From the NCBI RefSeq assembly GCF_000816245.1, contig NZ_CP007769.1, forward strand, positions 1,024,464-1,088,463: 64,000 bases of DNA, in the 5' to 3' direction. Source of the DNA: Campylobacter sp. RM16704. GTDB lineage: Bacteria > Campylobacterota > Campylobacteria > Campylobacterales > Campylobacteraceae. Shown here piece by piece: positions 9,830 through 18,118 of the stretch. Position numbers and translations under genes: made by a program. Below the pieces are notes generated by a model, which saw only the letters and a list, made by a program, of their open reading frames with translations, had not been told where the DNA came from and did no database searches. The stretch's first letter is position 1, and each line of letters opens with the position of its first letter.

Positions 9830-9835
9830 AAAAAA

Positions 9836-10363
9836 TCAATCATCATTTTTAATGCTTATATAAATTAAAGCCAAAAGCATATAAGTTACTAATCTAGTAG
9901 CATCAGGCAAACCATTCCAAGTTTTACTCATCCACATACCAAACCATTCTGCAGCTACAACTTGAAAACCAAAAAACCAAAGTAGGCAGCAACAAGTCAA
10001 TGCAATAATTCCAAATTTTTTAGCTTCATGGAAACTTTTTGCATCTGAATTTCTAGCTTTAAACATATCCAAAGCACCTTTTATAGCCGTTAACATTATG
10101 AAAGTTTCAAACATAATGATAAAAATATAAGCTATATGATGTATAACAGGTGAAGTAATAGCCCTATATACAATAGCATTGCCTAAATAATCAGGTTTGG
10201 TATCCATGCTCATGACATGCATCACAAACTGAAAATTTGAATTATAGTCTGTAACGTTTCCAAAAACAACAATAGCCGCCAAAGAGGCAACAGTTAATAA
10301 AACTATGATTTTTGAAAATCTGACTATATTAGTCATAGAAAAACAATTACAATCAACTTGCAT
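9836..10363 (-). CDS. DUF2165 family small integral membrane protein, possibly phase variable
   Basis: 175 aa with four hydrophobic segments. The first part, FSKIIVLLTVASLAAIVVFGNVTDYNSNF then FVMHVMSMDT, matches the DUF2165 pattern (NxTDYxSNxxFVxHVxSMDT). The function of this family is not known. The start is unsettled: ATG 10363 has a G-rich SD formed by a homopolymer tract 5 nt upstream, ATG 10336 (MTNIVRFSK) matches where relatives usually begin, and a third ATG beyond the tract comes into frame only if the tract gains one G. Expression is therefore likely to depend on tract length. Confidence 0.8.
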   Translation of the reverse strand: MQVDCNCFSMTNIVRFSKIIVLLTVASLAAIVVFGNVTDYNSNFQFVMHVMSMDTKPDYLGNAIVYRAITSPVIHHIAYIFIIMFETFIMLTAIKGALDMFKARNSDAKSFHEAKKFGIIALTCCCLLWFFGFQVVAAEWFGMWMSKTWNGLPDATRLVTYMLLALIYISIKNDD

Positions 10364-10368
10364 TGATT

Positions 10369-10378
10369 CCCCCCCCCC
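10369..10378 (-). repeat. Homopolymeric G10 tract (C10 on plus) at the start of the DUF2165 gene
   Basis: Ten consecutive G on the coding strand, embedded in ATGGA-G10-AATCA-ATG. G tracts of this length are the usual slippage-prone contingency sites in Campylobacter. With G10 the upstream ATG reads into an early TGA; with G11 it runs in frame into the DUF2165 ORF. The tract is also the only SD-like sequence for the ATG at 10363. Confidence 0.85.
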
Positions 10379-10421
10379 TCCATAAATAATTTTGATATTT
10401 GTTATTATATTATACTAATAT

Positions 10422-12551
10422 TTAATAAAACCTTAATAGTCTTAAAGAATTCAAAACAACCATTATAGAGCTAAAACACATTATTAAAGCCGCTAAATGC
10501 GGACTTAAAGAGATAAAAGATATAAAACCTGCTGCTATAGGAATACACAATATATTATAAATGAAAGCCCAAAAAAGATTGAGCTTTATGATGTATTTTG
10601 TCTTTTTAGAAAGTTCAAAACAATAAGATATTAAAGACAAATCATCTTTTATTAAAATCAAATCTCCACTTTTTTTAGCAAGTTCACTTGCTTTAGAAAA
10701 GCTTATGCTTGCATTAGCTAAATTTAAAGCAGGCGCATCATTAATGCCATCTCCTATAAAAAGCACTTTTTCAGTTTTCATTTTTTCTTCTATAAATTTA
10801 AGTTTTTGACTAGGTTTTAGATCAAAATAATATTCATCAATGTCCAATTCTTTTGCTATTTTGGTAATACTTTGTTTATTATCACCACTTAAAATAACAC
10901 TTTTTATACCTTTTTGTTTTAAATTCATTATTAAACTTCTAGCTTCATTTTTTAATTCGTTCTTTAAGCAAACACCACCGACACAAATTCTATTTTTTGC
11001 AAAATACAACAAAGTTGGAGCCTGATTTTCAAATTTTTGCAAAAATTCTTTACTTTTTTGTATGTTGATATTATTTTCAAGCATAAGTTTTTCATTGCCT
11101 ATTAAAAACACCTCTTCATTTTCTTTATATACCAAACCACTACCTATTAAAACACTTAATTTTCCTTTTAAATTTATATTTGTATTTAACTCTTTAACAA
11201 AAGCTTTTGCAATAGGATGTGAGCTTAAATTTTCAATTTGTGCGAGTTTTTGAAAGTCTTCTTGACTTAGATTATGCTTATAAATACTTAAACTATCTTG
11301 ACTCAAAGTGCCTGTTTTATCAAAAATAGCAAGTTTTATATTTGCGAGGCTTTCTAAAACTGCAGGATTTTTAACCAAGATAAAATTTCTTGCACCATTT
11401 GCTAACGCACTTACTATAGCTATAGGTGTTGCCAAACCTAAAGCACAAGGACAAGAAATCAAAAGTGTGGCGCAAGCATGCAAAAACGCCGAATTTATTC
11501 CTTCTTTAAAATACCAAAATCCAAATACAAAAACCGATAGAACAATAACACAAGCTACAAAATATGCTGAAATTTTATTAGCTAAACTTGCCAAAGGGGT
11601 TTTAACATTCCCAGCTTTAAAAACCATGTCTTTGATTTGCTCTAACGAACTTTCAATAGCTTTTTTATCTGCTTTTATTTTTAAATTTCCGTTAATAAGC
11701 ACACTTCCTGCTAAAATTTCATCGCCTTGTTTTTTAAAAAGTGGTAAAAATTCTCCTGTTAAAAAACTTACATCTACTTCAGCTTCACCATTTATAATCA
11801 CTCCATCAGCAACAACACTCTCACCCTCTTTTACCAAAATTACATCATCTTTTTTTACAAAAGCACTAGAAATACTTTTTATACTACCATTGTCTAAAAG
11901 TATATTAGCTTTTTTTATATCTATATCTTTTAATTTGTTTTGATATTCTAAAGATTTAAATTTAGCCCTTTCCTCTAAATATTTACCGAGTAAAACAAAA
12001 CTTATAATCATTGCCCCACCGCTAAAATATAAATATTCATCTTTGCTAAATATTTCAAAATACACAAGAAAAGAATACATAAAAGAAGTAAAAGCGCCTA
12101 AAGATATCAAGGTATTCATATCTAAATTTTTATGTTTTAAACCCTTAAAAGCATGGATAAAAAAATCTTTCCCACAATAAAAAATTGCTATCATAGATAA
12201 AAACATTTGAATCAAAGCAGAATTATTTCCTTGAATAAACATTTCAAAATACATCACAATAGAACTTAAAACTATACTCGTTATAAGTTTTATTTTCATT
12301 TTCTTAAGTTCTTGAAGTTTAAACTCATATAAATTTTGTTCATCTTGCAATACTTCAAAACCTAAAGCTTGGATTTTTTCTTTAATTTTTGTTTTTAAAG
12401 ATAGATCTTTAAGTAAAAATACTCCACTAGAATTTACATAAGAAACACTAACATCTTCTACTCCATCAATCCTAGAACAAACTTTTTCTATAGCATTGGA
12501 ACAATTAACGCAAGTCATATTGCCTATTTTTAATTTTAATTCATGCTTCAT
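10422..12551 (-). CDS. copA: Copper-exporting P1B-type ATPase
   Basis: 709 aa. It pumps Cu(I) out across the inner membrane using ATP. Domains in order: one N-terminal HMA domain with CxxC (MTCVNCSNAIEK, residues about 12-23); membrane helices; actuator loop with the TGE motif (FLTGEFLPL); CPC in LISCPCALGLATP near residue 365, the metal-site signature of Cu/Ag pumps; phosphorylated Asp in DKTGTLS near 413; nucleotide domain SSHPIAKA; and GDGINDAPAL hinge. It overlaps the upstream HMA gene by 11 nt. In C. jejuni this corresponds to Cj1161c. Confidence 0.95.
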   Translation of the reverse strand: MKHELKLKIGNMTCVNCSNAIEKVCSRIDGVEDVSVSYVNSSGVFLLKDLSLKTKIKEKIQALGFEVLQDEQNLYEFKLQELKKMKIKLITSIVLSSIVMYFEMFIQGNNSALIQMFLSMIAIFYCGKDFFIHAFKGLKHKNLDMNTLISLGAFTSFMYSFLVYFEIFSKDEYLYFSGGAMIISFVLLGKYLEERAKFKSLEYQNKLKDIDIKKANILLDNGSIKSISSAFVKKDDVILVKEGESVVADGVIINGEAEVDVSFLTGEFLPLFKKQGDEILAGSVLINGNLKIKADKKAIESSLEQIKDMVFKAGNVKTPLASLANKISAYFVACVIVLSVFVFGFWYFKEGINSAFLHACATLLISCPCALGLATPIAIVSALANGARNFILVKNPAVLESLANIKLAIFDKTGTLSQDSLSIYKHNLSQEDFQKLAQIENLSSHPIAKAFVKELNTNINLKGKLSVLIGSGLVYKENEEVFLIGNEKLMLENNINIQKSKEFLQKFENQAPTLLYFAKNRICVGGVCLKNELKNEARSLIMNLKQKGIKSVILSGDNKQSITKIAKELDIDEYYFDLKPSQKLKFIEEKMKTEKVLFIGDGINDAPALNLANASISFSKASELAKKSGDLILIKDDLSLISYCFELSKKTKYIIKLNLFWAFIYNILCIPIAAGFISFISLSPHLAALIMCFSSIMVVLNSLRLLRFY

Positions 12552-12735
12552 CTAATTCAAAGCCTAAATCTTGTAGTTGTTTTTTAAACTCATCAAGCTG
12601 CTCTGCTTTCAAATCAATTTCTATGCTTTTACTTTCAACGTCAATTTGCATAATACCAAATTCTTCTTCTAATGAAGCCTTGATTAAATTTACACAACTT
12701 TGACAATTAATATTTTTTGTTTTTATTTTCATCAT
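12541..12735 (-). CDS. Small heavy-metal-associated (CopZ-like) domain protein
   Basis: 64 aa from the ATG at 12735, chosen because AAGGAAAAT lies just upstream and the ATGA overlaps the stop of the CDF gene. A longer frame reaching into the CDF gene is not needed. It is one HMA fold with NINCQSCVNLIK, i.e. CxxC preceded by Asn-Cys. Such proteins carry Cu(I) to CopA. Position directly before copA, with overlapping ends, supports that role. The acidic, Gln-rich C-terminal half (LDEFKKQLQDLGFELDEA) is normal for HMA. Confidence 0.88.
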   Translation of the reverse strand: MMKIKTKNINCQSCVNLIKASLEEEFGIMQIDVESKSIEIDLKAEQLDEFKKQLQDLGFELDEA

Positions 12736-13664
12736 ATTTTCCTTTTTATTGGTTGAATGGTACAATGACCTATTTCAAAATTTTCATATAATTTTTTAGC
12801 AATTTTTTTATATAAAATATCAAAATCTTCTAAAGTCTCAACATTAATTTTGATATGCATCGATGCTACAAGCATTTTATTGGTTATTTGAGTTATGTGC
12901 AAATCAATAATCTCAAGTACTTCTTTATGTTCCATAACAGTTTCACGAACTTTTTCCACATTAACAGGAGAGGTTTCGAGTAAAATGTTACCACTTTGTT
13001 TTAATAAAATAATTGCCCATCTAATTAATAATAAAGATAAAATTAAAGCTAATATCGTATCAATATATACTACATTAGTAAAATATACAATAATTCCACC
13101 AATAATAACTACTACCGAACCCAACAAATCACTCATCATATGTAAAAAAGCTGATTTCATATTTACATTATCTAAATTAGCTCCTTTAAACATCATAAAA
13201 CCATTAATTGCATTTACTATTAATCCTAAAAATGCAATTATTACCATTGTCTTTGCATCAATTTCACTAGGAGTGATTAGCTTTTCTATTGCTTCATAAA
13301 TTATAAAAAGAGCTGAAAAAATGATTGTTAAAGCATTGATAAAAGCAACAAGAATTTCTAAGCGAAAATAGCCGAATGTTTTTTGACAATCTTGCCATTT
13401 TTCTACAGCCACTATAGCTAAAAAACTCAATGCTAGTGCAAAAACATCCGAAAACATATGTAAGGTATCACTTAAAAGAGCTAGCGAATTAGAAATAATT
13501 GAATACACAAATTGAACAAGCATCATAGAGAAAGTCATTATAAGAGAAAATTTTAAAATCTTTTTATCTATTGCCCTAGCATCTGTATGGGAATGCCCAT
13601 GACTACAAGAATGATGATGAGAATGTTTTTTTAATATAGGTTGATGAGATAAATAATCATACAT
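12732..13664 (-). CDS. Cation diffusion facilitator (CDF) metal exporter
   Basis: 310 aa. CDF proteins exchange cytoplasmic Zn2+ (or Cd2+, Co2+) for protons. A His-rich N-terminal tail (HSHHHSCSHGHSH, about residues 14-26) is followed by six predicted helices. TM2 carries LLSDTLHMFSD and TM5 carries AFLHMMSDLLG, both giving the HxxxD site of zinc-type CDFs. The cytoplasmic C-terminal domain follows (DLHITQITNKMLVASMHI). It heads the group CDF, HMA, copA with overlapping ends. Zinc is the most likely substrate but is not proven by the sequence. Confidence 0.92.
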   Translation of the reverse strand: MYDYLSHQPILKKHSHHHSCSHGHSHTDARAIDKKILKFSLIMTFSMMLVQFVYSIISNSLALLSDTLHMFSDVFALALSFLAIVAVEKWQDCQKTFGYFRLEILVAFINALTIIFSALFIIYEAIEKLITPSEIDAKTMVIIAFLGLIVNAINGFMMFKGANLDNVNMKSAFLHMMSDLLGSVVVIIGGIIVYFTNVVYIDTILALILSLLLIRWAIILLKQSGNILLETSPVNVEKVRETVMEHKEVLEIIDLHITQITNKMLVASMHIKINVETLEDFDILYKKIAKKLYENFEIGHCTIQPIKRKI

Positions 13665-13682
13665 TGTTAAACCTTTATATAA

Positions 13683-13997
13683 TCAAGTATTTAAAAGTAT
13701 TACCGCAATAATTACTATAAAAACTCCAAATATACCAATTTTGTTTAATTTTTCTTTATAAAGTATCCAACCACCAAGACAAGTTCCAATAATACCAATA
13801 GCACCCCAAGTAGAATATGCAATACTCAGTGGAACATATTCTAAACTAAATGATAATAAGAAAAATGCAAATACTGCACAAAAAATTGCACTTAATCCCC
13901 AAAATTTATATTTAAAACCTTCAGATTTTTTTAAAAGCAAATTAGCAATAATATCTAAGACTGCAGACGCAATAATGACTAATAAATACAATTTCAT
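13683..13997 (-). CDS. Small multidrug resistance (SMR) family transporter, second subunit
   Basis: 104 aa, four TM helices. It contains SIAYSTWGAIGIIGTCLGGWILYKE-type SMR sequence (YxxWxxxG core). The usual TM1 glutamate is replaced: LLVIIASAVLDIIANLL has Asp15 in its place. It overlaps the preceding SMR gene by 4 nt, so the two probably form a heterodimeric exporter of the EbrAB/YkkCD kind. C. jejuni also has paired SMR genes in related positions. Confidence 0.85.
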   Translation of the reverse strand: MKLYLLVIIASAVLDIIANLLLKKSEGFKYKFWGLSAIFCAVFAFFLLSFSLEYVPLSIAYSTWGAIGIIGTCLGGWILYKEKLNKIGIFGVFIVIIAVILLNT

Positions 13998-14335
13998 TTT
14001 TCTTTTATCTCTCCTAAATTAATCATTATTATTCCTAATATAGATAAAACAATCCCAAGAATTTGAAAATTTGTCAAACTTTCTCTAAATAATAAAAATG
14101 AAACTAAAAGAATTAATACCACTCCTAAGAGCTCCCATACAGCATAGGCTATACCTATTTGAATTTTTCTTACAGCAAAACCCATAAGAAAATAAGAAAA
14201 TGCAATAAATAAAGTCATAAAAATATATCCAAAAGCTTTATTTTCCATTTTTAAAAAACTTGTTCCCACTACTTCAAATATAATAGCGCCTATCAAAAAA
14301 AACCATGCAATCAAAATATCTTTTTTAATTTTCAT
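13994..14335 (-). CDS. Small multidrug resistance (SMR) family transporter, first subunit
   Basis: 113 aa, four TM helices. The catalytic glutamate is present in WFFLIGAIIFEVVGTSFLK (Glu21), and IGIAYAVWELLGVVLILLV is the TM3 signature. These proteins use proton antiport to export cationic compounds or guanidinium. It is coupled by ATGA overlap with the second SMR gene. Together the pair has one Glu subunit and one Asp subunit, which fits a functional heterodimer. Substrate unknown. Confidence 0.88.
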   Translation of the reverse strand: MKIKKDILIAWFFLIGAIIFEVVGTSFLKMENKAFGYIFMTLFIAFSYFLMGFAVRKIQIGIAYAVWELLGVVLILLVSFLLFRESLTNFQILGIVLSILGIIMINLGEIKEK

Positions 14336-14479
14336 GAATTATTACCTATTTGTTTAATTATAGTTGTGAAAATAACAATTTTTAAGAATTACACATTTTA
14401 TCACAGCATTCTTTAAAATCAAATTTAGACTTATTAGTCTATACTATTATTTTAATATTAATAAAGAAAGAAGGAATTA

Positions 14480-15187
14480 ATGGGAAGAGCGTTTGAATAC
14501 CGCAGAGCCTCTAAAGAAGCAAGATGGGATAAAATGAGCAAACTTTTTCCAAAACTTGCAAAGGCCATACAAGTAGCAGCAAAAGAAGGTGGAGTTGATC
14601 CTGATATGAATCCAAAACTTCGTAGTGCCATAGCTACTGCAAAAGCCAACAATATGCCAAAAGACAATATAGATGCAGCTATTAAAAGAGCAAGTGGAAA
14701 AGATAGTGTCGATATTAAAAATATTCACTATGAAGGAAAAGCAGCACATGGTGCATTAATTATAGTTGAGTGTATGAGTGATAATCCTACACGTACAGTA
14801 GCTAATGTCAAAGCGATTTTTAGTAAAAATGGTGGGGAAATTTTACAAAATGGTTCTTTAACTTTTATGTTTTCACACAAAGCTGTATTTCATCTTGAAA
14901 AATACAATGGAGATTTGGAAGAACTTGAACTAGAACTCATTGATGCAGGACTTGAAGAGCTTGAACAAAATGAAGAAGAGTTACTAGTTATAGGTGATTA
15001 TACTGCCTTTGGTGAGCTTAGTAATGCTATAGAAAAAAAAGGTTTAGTGCTTAAAAAAGCAGGACTTGAGTATCTTGCAAACAACCCTGTAAGTTTTAGT
15101 GAAGAACAACTTCTTGATATTGAAAAATTGCTTGATAAATTAGAAGATGATGATGATGTTCAAGCAGTTTATACTAATATAGAATAG
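14480..15187 (+). CDS. yebC: YebC/PmpR family protein (TACO1-like)
   Basis: 235 aa. It begins [21 protein letters not shown], the recognised YebC start, with [17 protein letters not shown] and [14 protein letters not shown] further on. Family members act as transcription regulators in some bacteria and assist translation of proline-rich stretches in others. SD AAGAAGGAAT lies just upstream. It heads a plus-strand run with the cyclophilin gene 8 nt downstream. Confidence 0.95.
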   Translation: MGRAFEYRRASKEARWDKMSKLFPKLAKAIQVAAKEGGVDPDMNPKLRSAIATAKANNMPKDNIDAAIKRASGKDSVDIKNIHYEGKAAHGALIIVECMSDNPTRTVANVKAIFSKNGGEILQNGSLTFMFSHKAVFHLEKYNGDLEELELELIDAGLEELEQNEEELLVIGDYTAFGELSNAIEKKGLVLKKAGLEYLANNPVSFSEEQLLDIEKLLDKLEDDDDVQAVYTNIE

Positions 15188-15195
15188 GAACAAAT

Positions 15196-15678
15196 ATGCT
15201 TAAAAAAATTGATACAAAAGATGCAAAAAAATATAATTTTGCTATTATAAGCACCGAAAAAGGTGATATAAAATTAGAATTATTTCCAAATGAAGCACCA
15301 CAAACTGTGTGTAATTTTGCAAATTTAGCCAATGATGGTTTTTATGATGATCTTATCTTTCATCGTGTAATACCAGATTTTGTTATACAAGGTGGCTGTC
15401 CTTATGGTATAGGATCAGGTGGTCCTGGATATGAGATAGAATGTGAATGTGATGGACAAAAACACAAACATTTAAGAGGAAGTTTATCTATGGCACATGC
15501 TGGTAGAGATACTGGTGGTTCACAATTTTTTATTTGCCATAGTCCACAGCCTCATTTAGATGGAGTTCATACTATCTTTGGACAAATCAACCCTGAAGAT
15601 AAAGAAAGTTTGGAGGTACTAGATAGTATTAGAGCAGGAGATAAAATCAAAACTATTCAAATTTTAGAAAAACTTTAA
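15196..15678 (+). CDS. Cyclophilin-type peptidyl-prolyl cis-trans isomerase
   Basis: 160 aa, a single cytoplasmic cyclophilin domain without signal peptide. Active-site segments are present: [32 protein letters not shown], and [12 protein letters not shown]. It catalyses proline isomerisation during folding. It lies 8 nt after yebC with SD AGGAAC, so is co-transcribed. It corresponds to Cj1171c (ppi) by order. Confidence 0.95.
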   Translation: MLKKIDTKDAKKYNFAIISTEKGDIKLELFPNEAPQTVCNFANLANDGFYDDLIFHRVIPDFVIQGGCPYGIGSGGPGYEIECECDGQKHKHLRGSLSMAHAGRDTGGSQFFICHSPQPHLDGVHTIFGQINPEDKESLEVLDSIRAGDKIKTIQILEKL

Positions 15679-15685
15679 TTTTACT

Positions 15686-15719
15686 TCTCCTTAAAAATGT
15701 GCTATGATTTTTAAGGAGA
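15686..15719 (+). promoter_or_regulatory. Perfect 13-bp palindrome covering the Shine-Dalgarno of the next gene
   Basis: Arms 15686-15698 and 15707-15719 are exact reverse complements around the 8-base loop GTGCTATG. The right arm holds AAGGAGA, the SD for the ATG at 15726. The loop region gives TGCTATGAT, an extended -10 candidate, so this may be a promoter with an operator wrapped around it rather than an RNA hairpin. Confidence 0.65.
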
Positions 15720-15725
15720 TTGATT

Positions 15726-16154
15726 ATGCATTTTATTTTTATTTGTATTCATATAATTTGTGCTATATTTTTCATAGCTTATGTGTTTTTTGATGTATGT
15801 GTTTATTGTTTTGCCTATAAACATGAAAGTAAAGAAGATTGTGATAAAATTAAAAAAGCCTATACTAAATCAAGTATTATTATCTTTGCTAGTATCTTTA
15901 TCTTGCTTTTATTTAGTGGATTTTATCTTTTAAGTTTTTATGAAATTAATTCTTTTTGGGATATTTTTAAAAGTAACTTTGGGATATTTTTATTTATTAA
16001 GCTTTTATTATTGGCAATAATGTTTGGCTTAACTTGTTATTCTTTGTTTTTTATAAAGATTTTAAAAAGAAAGGATCCTTTAAAATCACACTTAATTGCT
16101 TTAATTTTATGTATTTTGATAGTCATTTGTGCAAAAGCGATGCTGTATTTTTAA
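15726..16154 (+). CDS. Uncharacterised four-helix membrane protein
   Basis: 142 aa from ATG 15726, chosen over a TTG 6 nt earlier because of spacing from AAGGAGA. Four hydrophobic segments (about residues 2-24, 47-68, 80-104, 120-140) are separated by Lys-rich loops. Histidines in the first and last segments (MHFIFICIH, SHLIALIL) recall CopD-like or b-heme membrane proteins, but no firm family match is claimed. No signal peptide beyond the first helix. It has its own palindrome-linked promoter region, so it may be regulated separately from yebC-ppi. Confidence 0.7.
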   Translation: MHFIFICIHIICAIFFIAYVFFDVCVYCFAYKHESKEDCDKIKKAYTKSSIIIFASIFILLLFSGFYLLSFYEINSFWDIFKSNFGIFLFIKLLLLAIMFGLTCYSLFFIKILKRKDPLKSHLIALILCILIVICAKAMLYF

Positions 16155-16202
16155 AACATTAAAACTAAATTTATATTATTAGCTTAAAAATAAAGGTTAT
16201 TT

Positions 16203-16814
16203 ATGCTTGGTGAAATTATAGATTTTTTACTTACTCTTGCAAAAGATTGGGGGTATTTAGGAATTATCTTTTTAATGTTTATCGAAAGCTCTTTTTTTCC
16301 TTTTCCAAGCGAAGTAGTAATGATACCTGCTGGATATTTAGCCCATCAAAACGAGCTTAACTTTTGGCTATGCTTACTTTGTGGGACATTTGGAGCTCTT
16401 TTAGGAGCTTTACTCAATTATTATTTATGTTATTTTTTAGGGCGTAAAGTTGTTTTAAAAATATGCAAATATTTTGGAGTCAACGAAAAAAAATTTACTA
16501 AATTTGAAGAATTTTTTAACAAACATGGAGAAATCTCTACTTTTAGCGGGAGATTAATACCAGGATTACGCCAGTATATTTCTTTACCTGCTGGACTTGC
16601 AAGAATGGATCTAAAAAAATTTATATTCTATACTAGTTTAGGAGCTGGTATTTGGTGTTTGATTTTACTTATACTAGGCTATGTTTTAGGAAAAAATGAA
16701 GATTTAATTAAAGAATATCTACATTTAGTCGTTATTGTTTGTATTGTTTTTACAGGTATTATTCTGGCCATATATATCTATATTCAAAAAAGGAAAGATC
16801 ATGCTTCGAACTAA
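16203..16814 (+). CDS. DedA family membrane protein (SNARE-associated/VTT domain)
   Basis: 203 aa. DedA proteins are inner-membrane lipid transporters or scramblases linked to undecaprenyl phosphate and membrane homeostasis. The N-terminal re-entrant region FIESSFFPFPSEVVMIPAGYLA and the conserved FSGRLIPGLRQYISLPAGLARM are both present, followed by C-terminal helices. SD AAAGG precedes the ATG. The stop lies 14 nt inside the start region of the DUF2920 gene, so the two are coupled. Confidence 0.92.
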   Translation: MLGEIIDFLLTLAKDWGYLGIIFLMFIESSFFPFPSEVVMIPAGYLAHQNELNFWLCLLCGTFGALLGALLNYYLCYFLGRKVVLKICKYFGVNEKKFTKFEEFFNKHGEISTFSGRLIPGLRQYISLPAGLARMDLKKFIFYTSLGAGIWCLILLILGYVLGKNEDLIKEYLHLVVIVCIVFTGIILAIYIYIQKRKDHASN

Positions 16815-18058
16815 TTTTTTTCAAATTCCATCTTTTGACGATATAGAACTTAATATCCAAAGACAATCTTTATTAAATTTTAGAATCGATTATGATGATG
16901 AAAAAGAAGTTAAGGCTATAGTTTTTCTTTTACCTGGTCTAGGCAGTGATATTAATGATACATATCAAAATAAACTTATTTATAGAGTTTTAGAAAATCA
17001 TAATGTAATTTGCGTAAGTGTGGATTATTTTTGTATACAATGTAGACCACAAAATGGTGCTAAATTAATACTAGATGAATTTGATCAAAATGTCATTGCA
17101 TCTATTTGTAATACTTGCCAAATAGATATTAATAATAAATATTTCAATAACTATAAAGAAGTTTTAACTTTCTTAGATACTGAAATAGCAAAATTAAAAA
17201 TTAAAAATATACTACCAGAAAATAAACTCATAGATATATCTATAACTTGTGAACCACCAAATAATGAGTATCAAAATTTTGGTATTATGCAAGCATTAGA
17301 TTGTTTACAAGTATTATCTTATATTAAAACAAATAATCTCTTTACTTTTAAAATAGCATCATGGGGGGGGGCTTACTCAACTTCCTATCATTCTTATTGG
17401 AAGCTCGCATGGTGGATATGTCTCGCATTTAATGGCAAAATTAATGCCATGGGAAATTGATGGAGTTATAGACAATTCTTCTTATGCTAAAGTCTTTTTA
17501 CCTTTAGTTGGCTTTGCAAAGGAAATAAATTTCGTAAAATATTATGAAGCTTCTTATATAGACCCAAAATATACAAATTTAAAACTAAACTTTTTTACTA
17601 AAACACATTTTACAAGCAATCCTAATTCACCATATTATTTTTCAAAAGCACATTATAGAATTCGTAATATTTTAGATGAAGACCATTTACAAATACAAGC
17701 ACAATTTCCAAAAACTATATATAGATCTTACCACAGTGTGCAAGATTTAAGACTTGCTCCACCTGAAGATAAAATACAACTATACAATACCTTACAAAAA
17801 CTAGGCTTTGATGCGTGTTTAACAATGATAGAAAATGAAAATCAAATCGATGGAAAATTTATTAAAAATCTTGAACATGGTATGGGTATGTCTTTAAAAA
17901 TGCTAATTAACAAAGAACTGCCAATAATGTTAGAAAAAATTTCAAAACAAAAGAAAAAAATAAATATTAAAAAAATCACTTACCCAAGTGAAAATTTACT
18001 CTATACTTTTTTTAAAAACGAAAATGATTTTCCACAATTTTTGTTAGAATATTTTTAG
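16801..18058 (+). CDS. DUF2920 family protein (alpha/beta-hydrolase-like), frameshifted at a G9 tract
   Basis: Start ATG 16801 (MLRTNFFQIPSFDD) with SD AAAGGA. The first frame runs to a TGA at 17460; the second half continues in another frame to 18058. The junction is nine Gs at 17363-17371. With 8 or 11 Gs the frames join (IASWGGLTQLPIILIGSSHGGY) and give about 418 aa. Then the nucleophile-elbow motif GSSHG becomes part of one protein, together with FLLPGLGSD upstream and VIDNSS downstream. As read, the gene is in the OFF state. DUF2920 proteins with poly-G tracts are a known contingency family in C. jejuni (Cj0617/Cj0618 type). Biochemical role unknown. Confidence 0.88.
17363..17371 (+). 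repeat. Homopolymeric G9 phase-variation tract
   Basis: Nine consecutive Gs inside the DUF2920 gene. Frame arithmetic: the 5' frame has a codon boundary after 8 Gs, and the 3' frame (CTT ACT CAA) begins right after the tract, so 8 or 11 Gs restore the gene and 9 or 10 do not. Confidence 0.92.
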
Positions 18059-18118
18059 TTTTATAAGATTTTATATTTTAATTTGATAAAATATCATAAA
18101 ATTTTTAAAGAACTTTAT

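Noticed and set aside
11308-11943. 211-aa plus-strand frame across copA
   Set aside because: Antisense to conserved CopA motifs (DKTGT, CPC); frame is an accident of codon use.
16735-16800. DUF2920 start inside dedA
   Set aside because: ATG 16801 has an SD and the known family start; the extension is dedA in another frame.
17432-18058. Second half of DUF2920 as a separate gene starting at MAKLMPW
   Set aside because: No SD, and the conserved GSSHGGY motif lies upstream of that ATG in the same frame.
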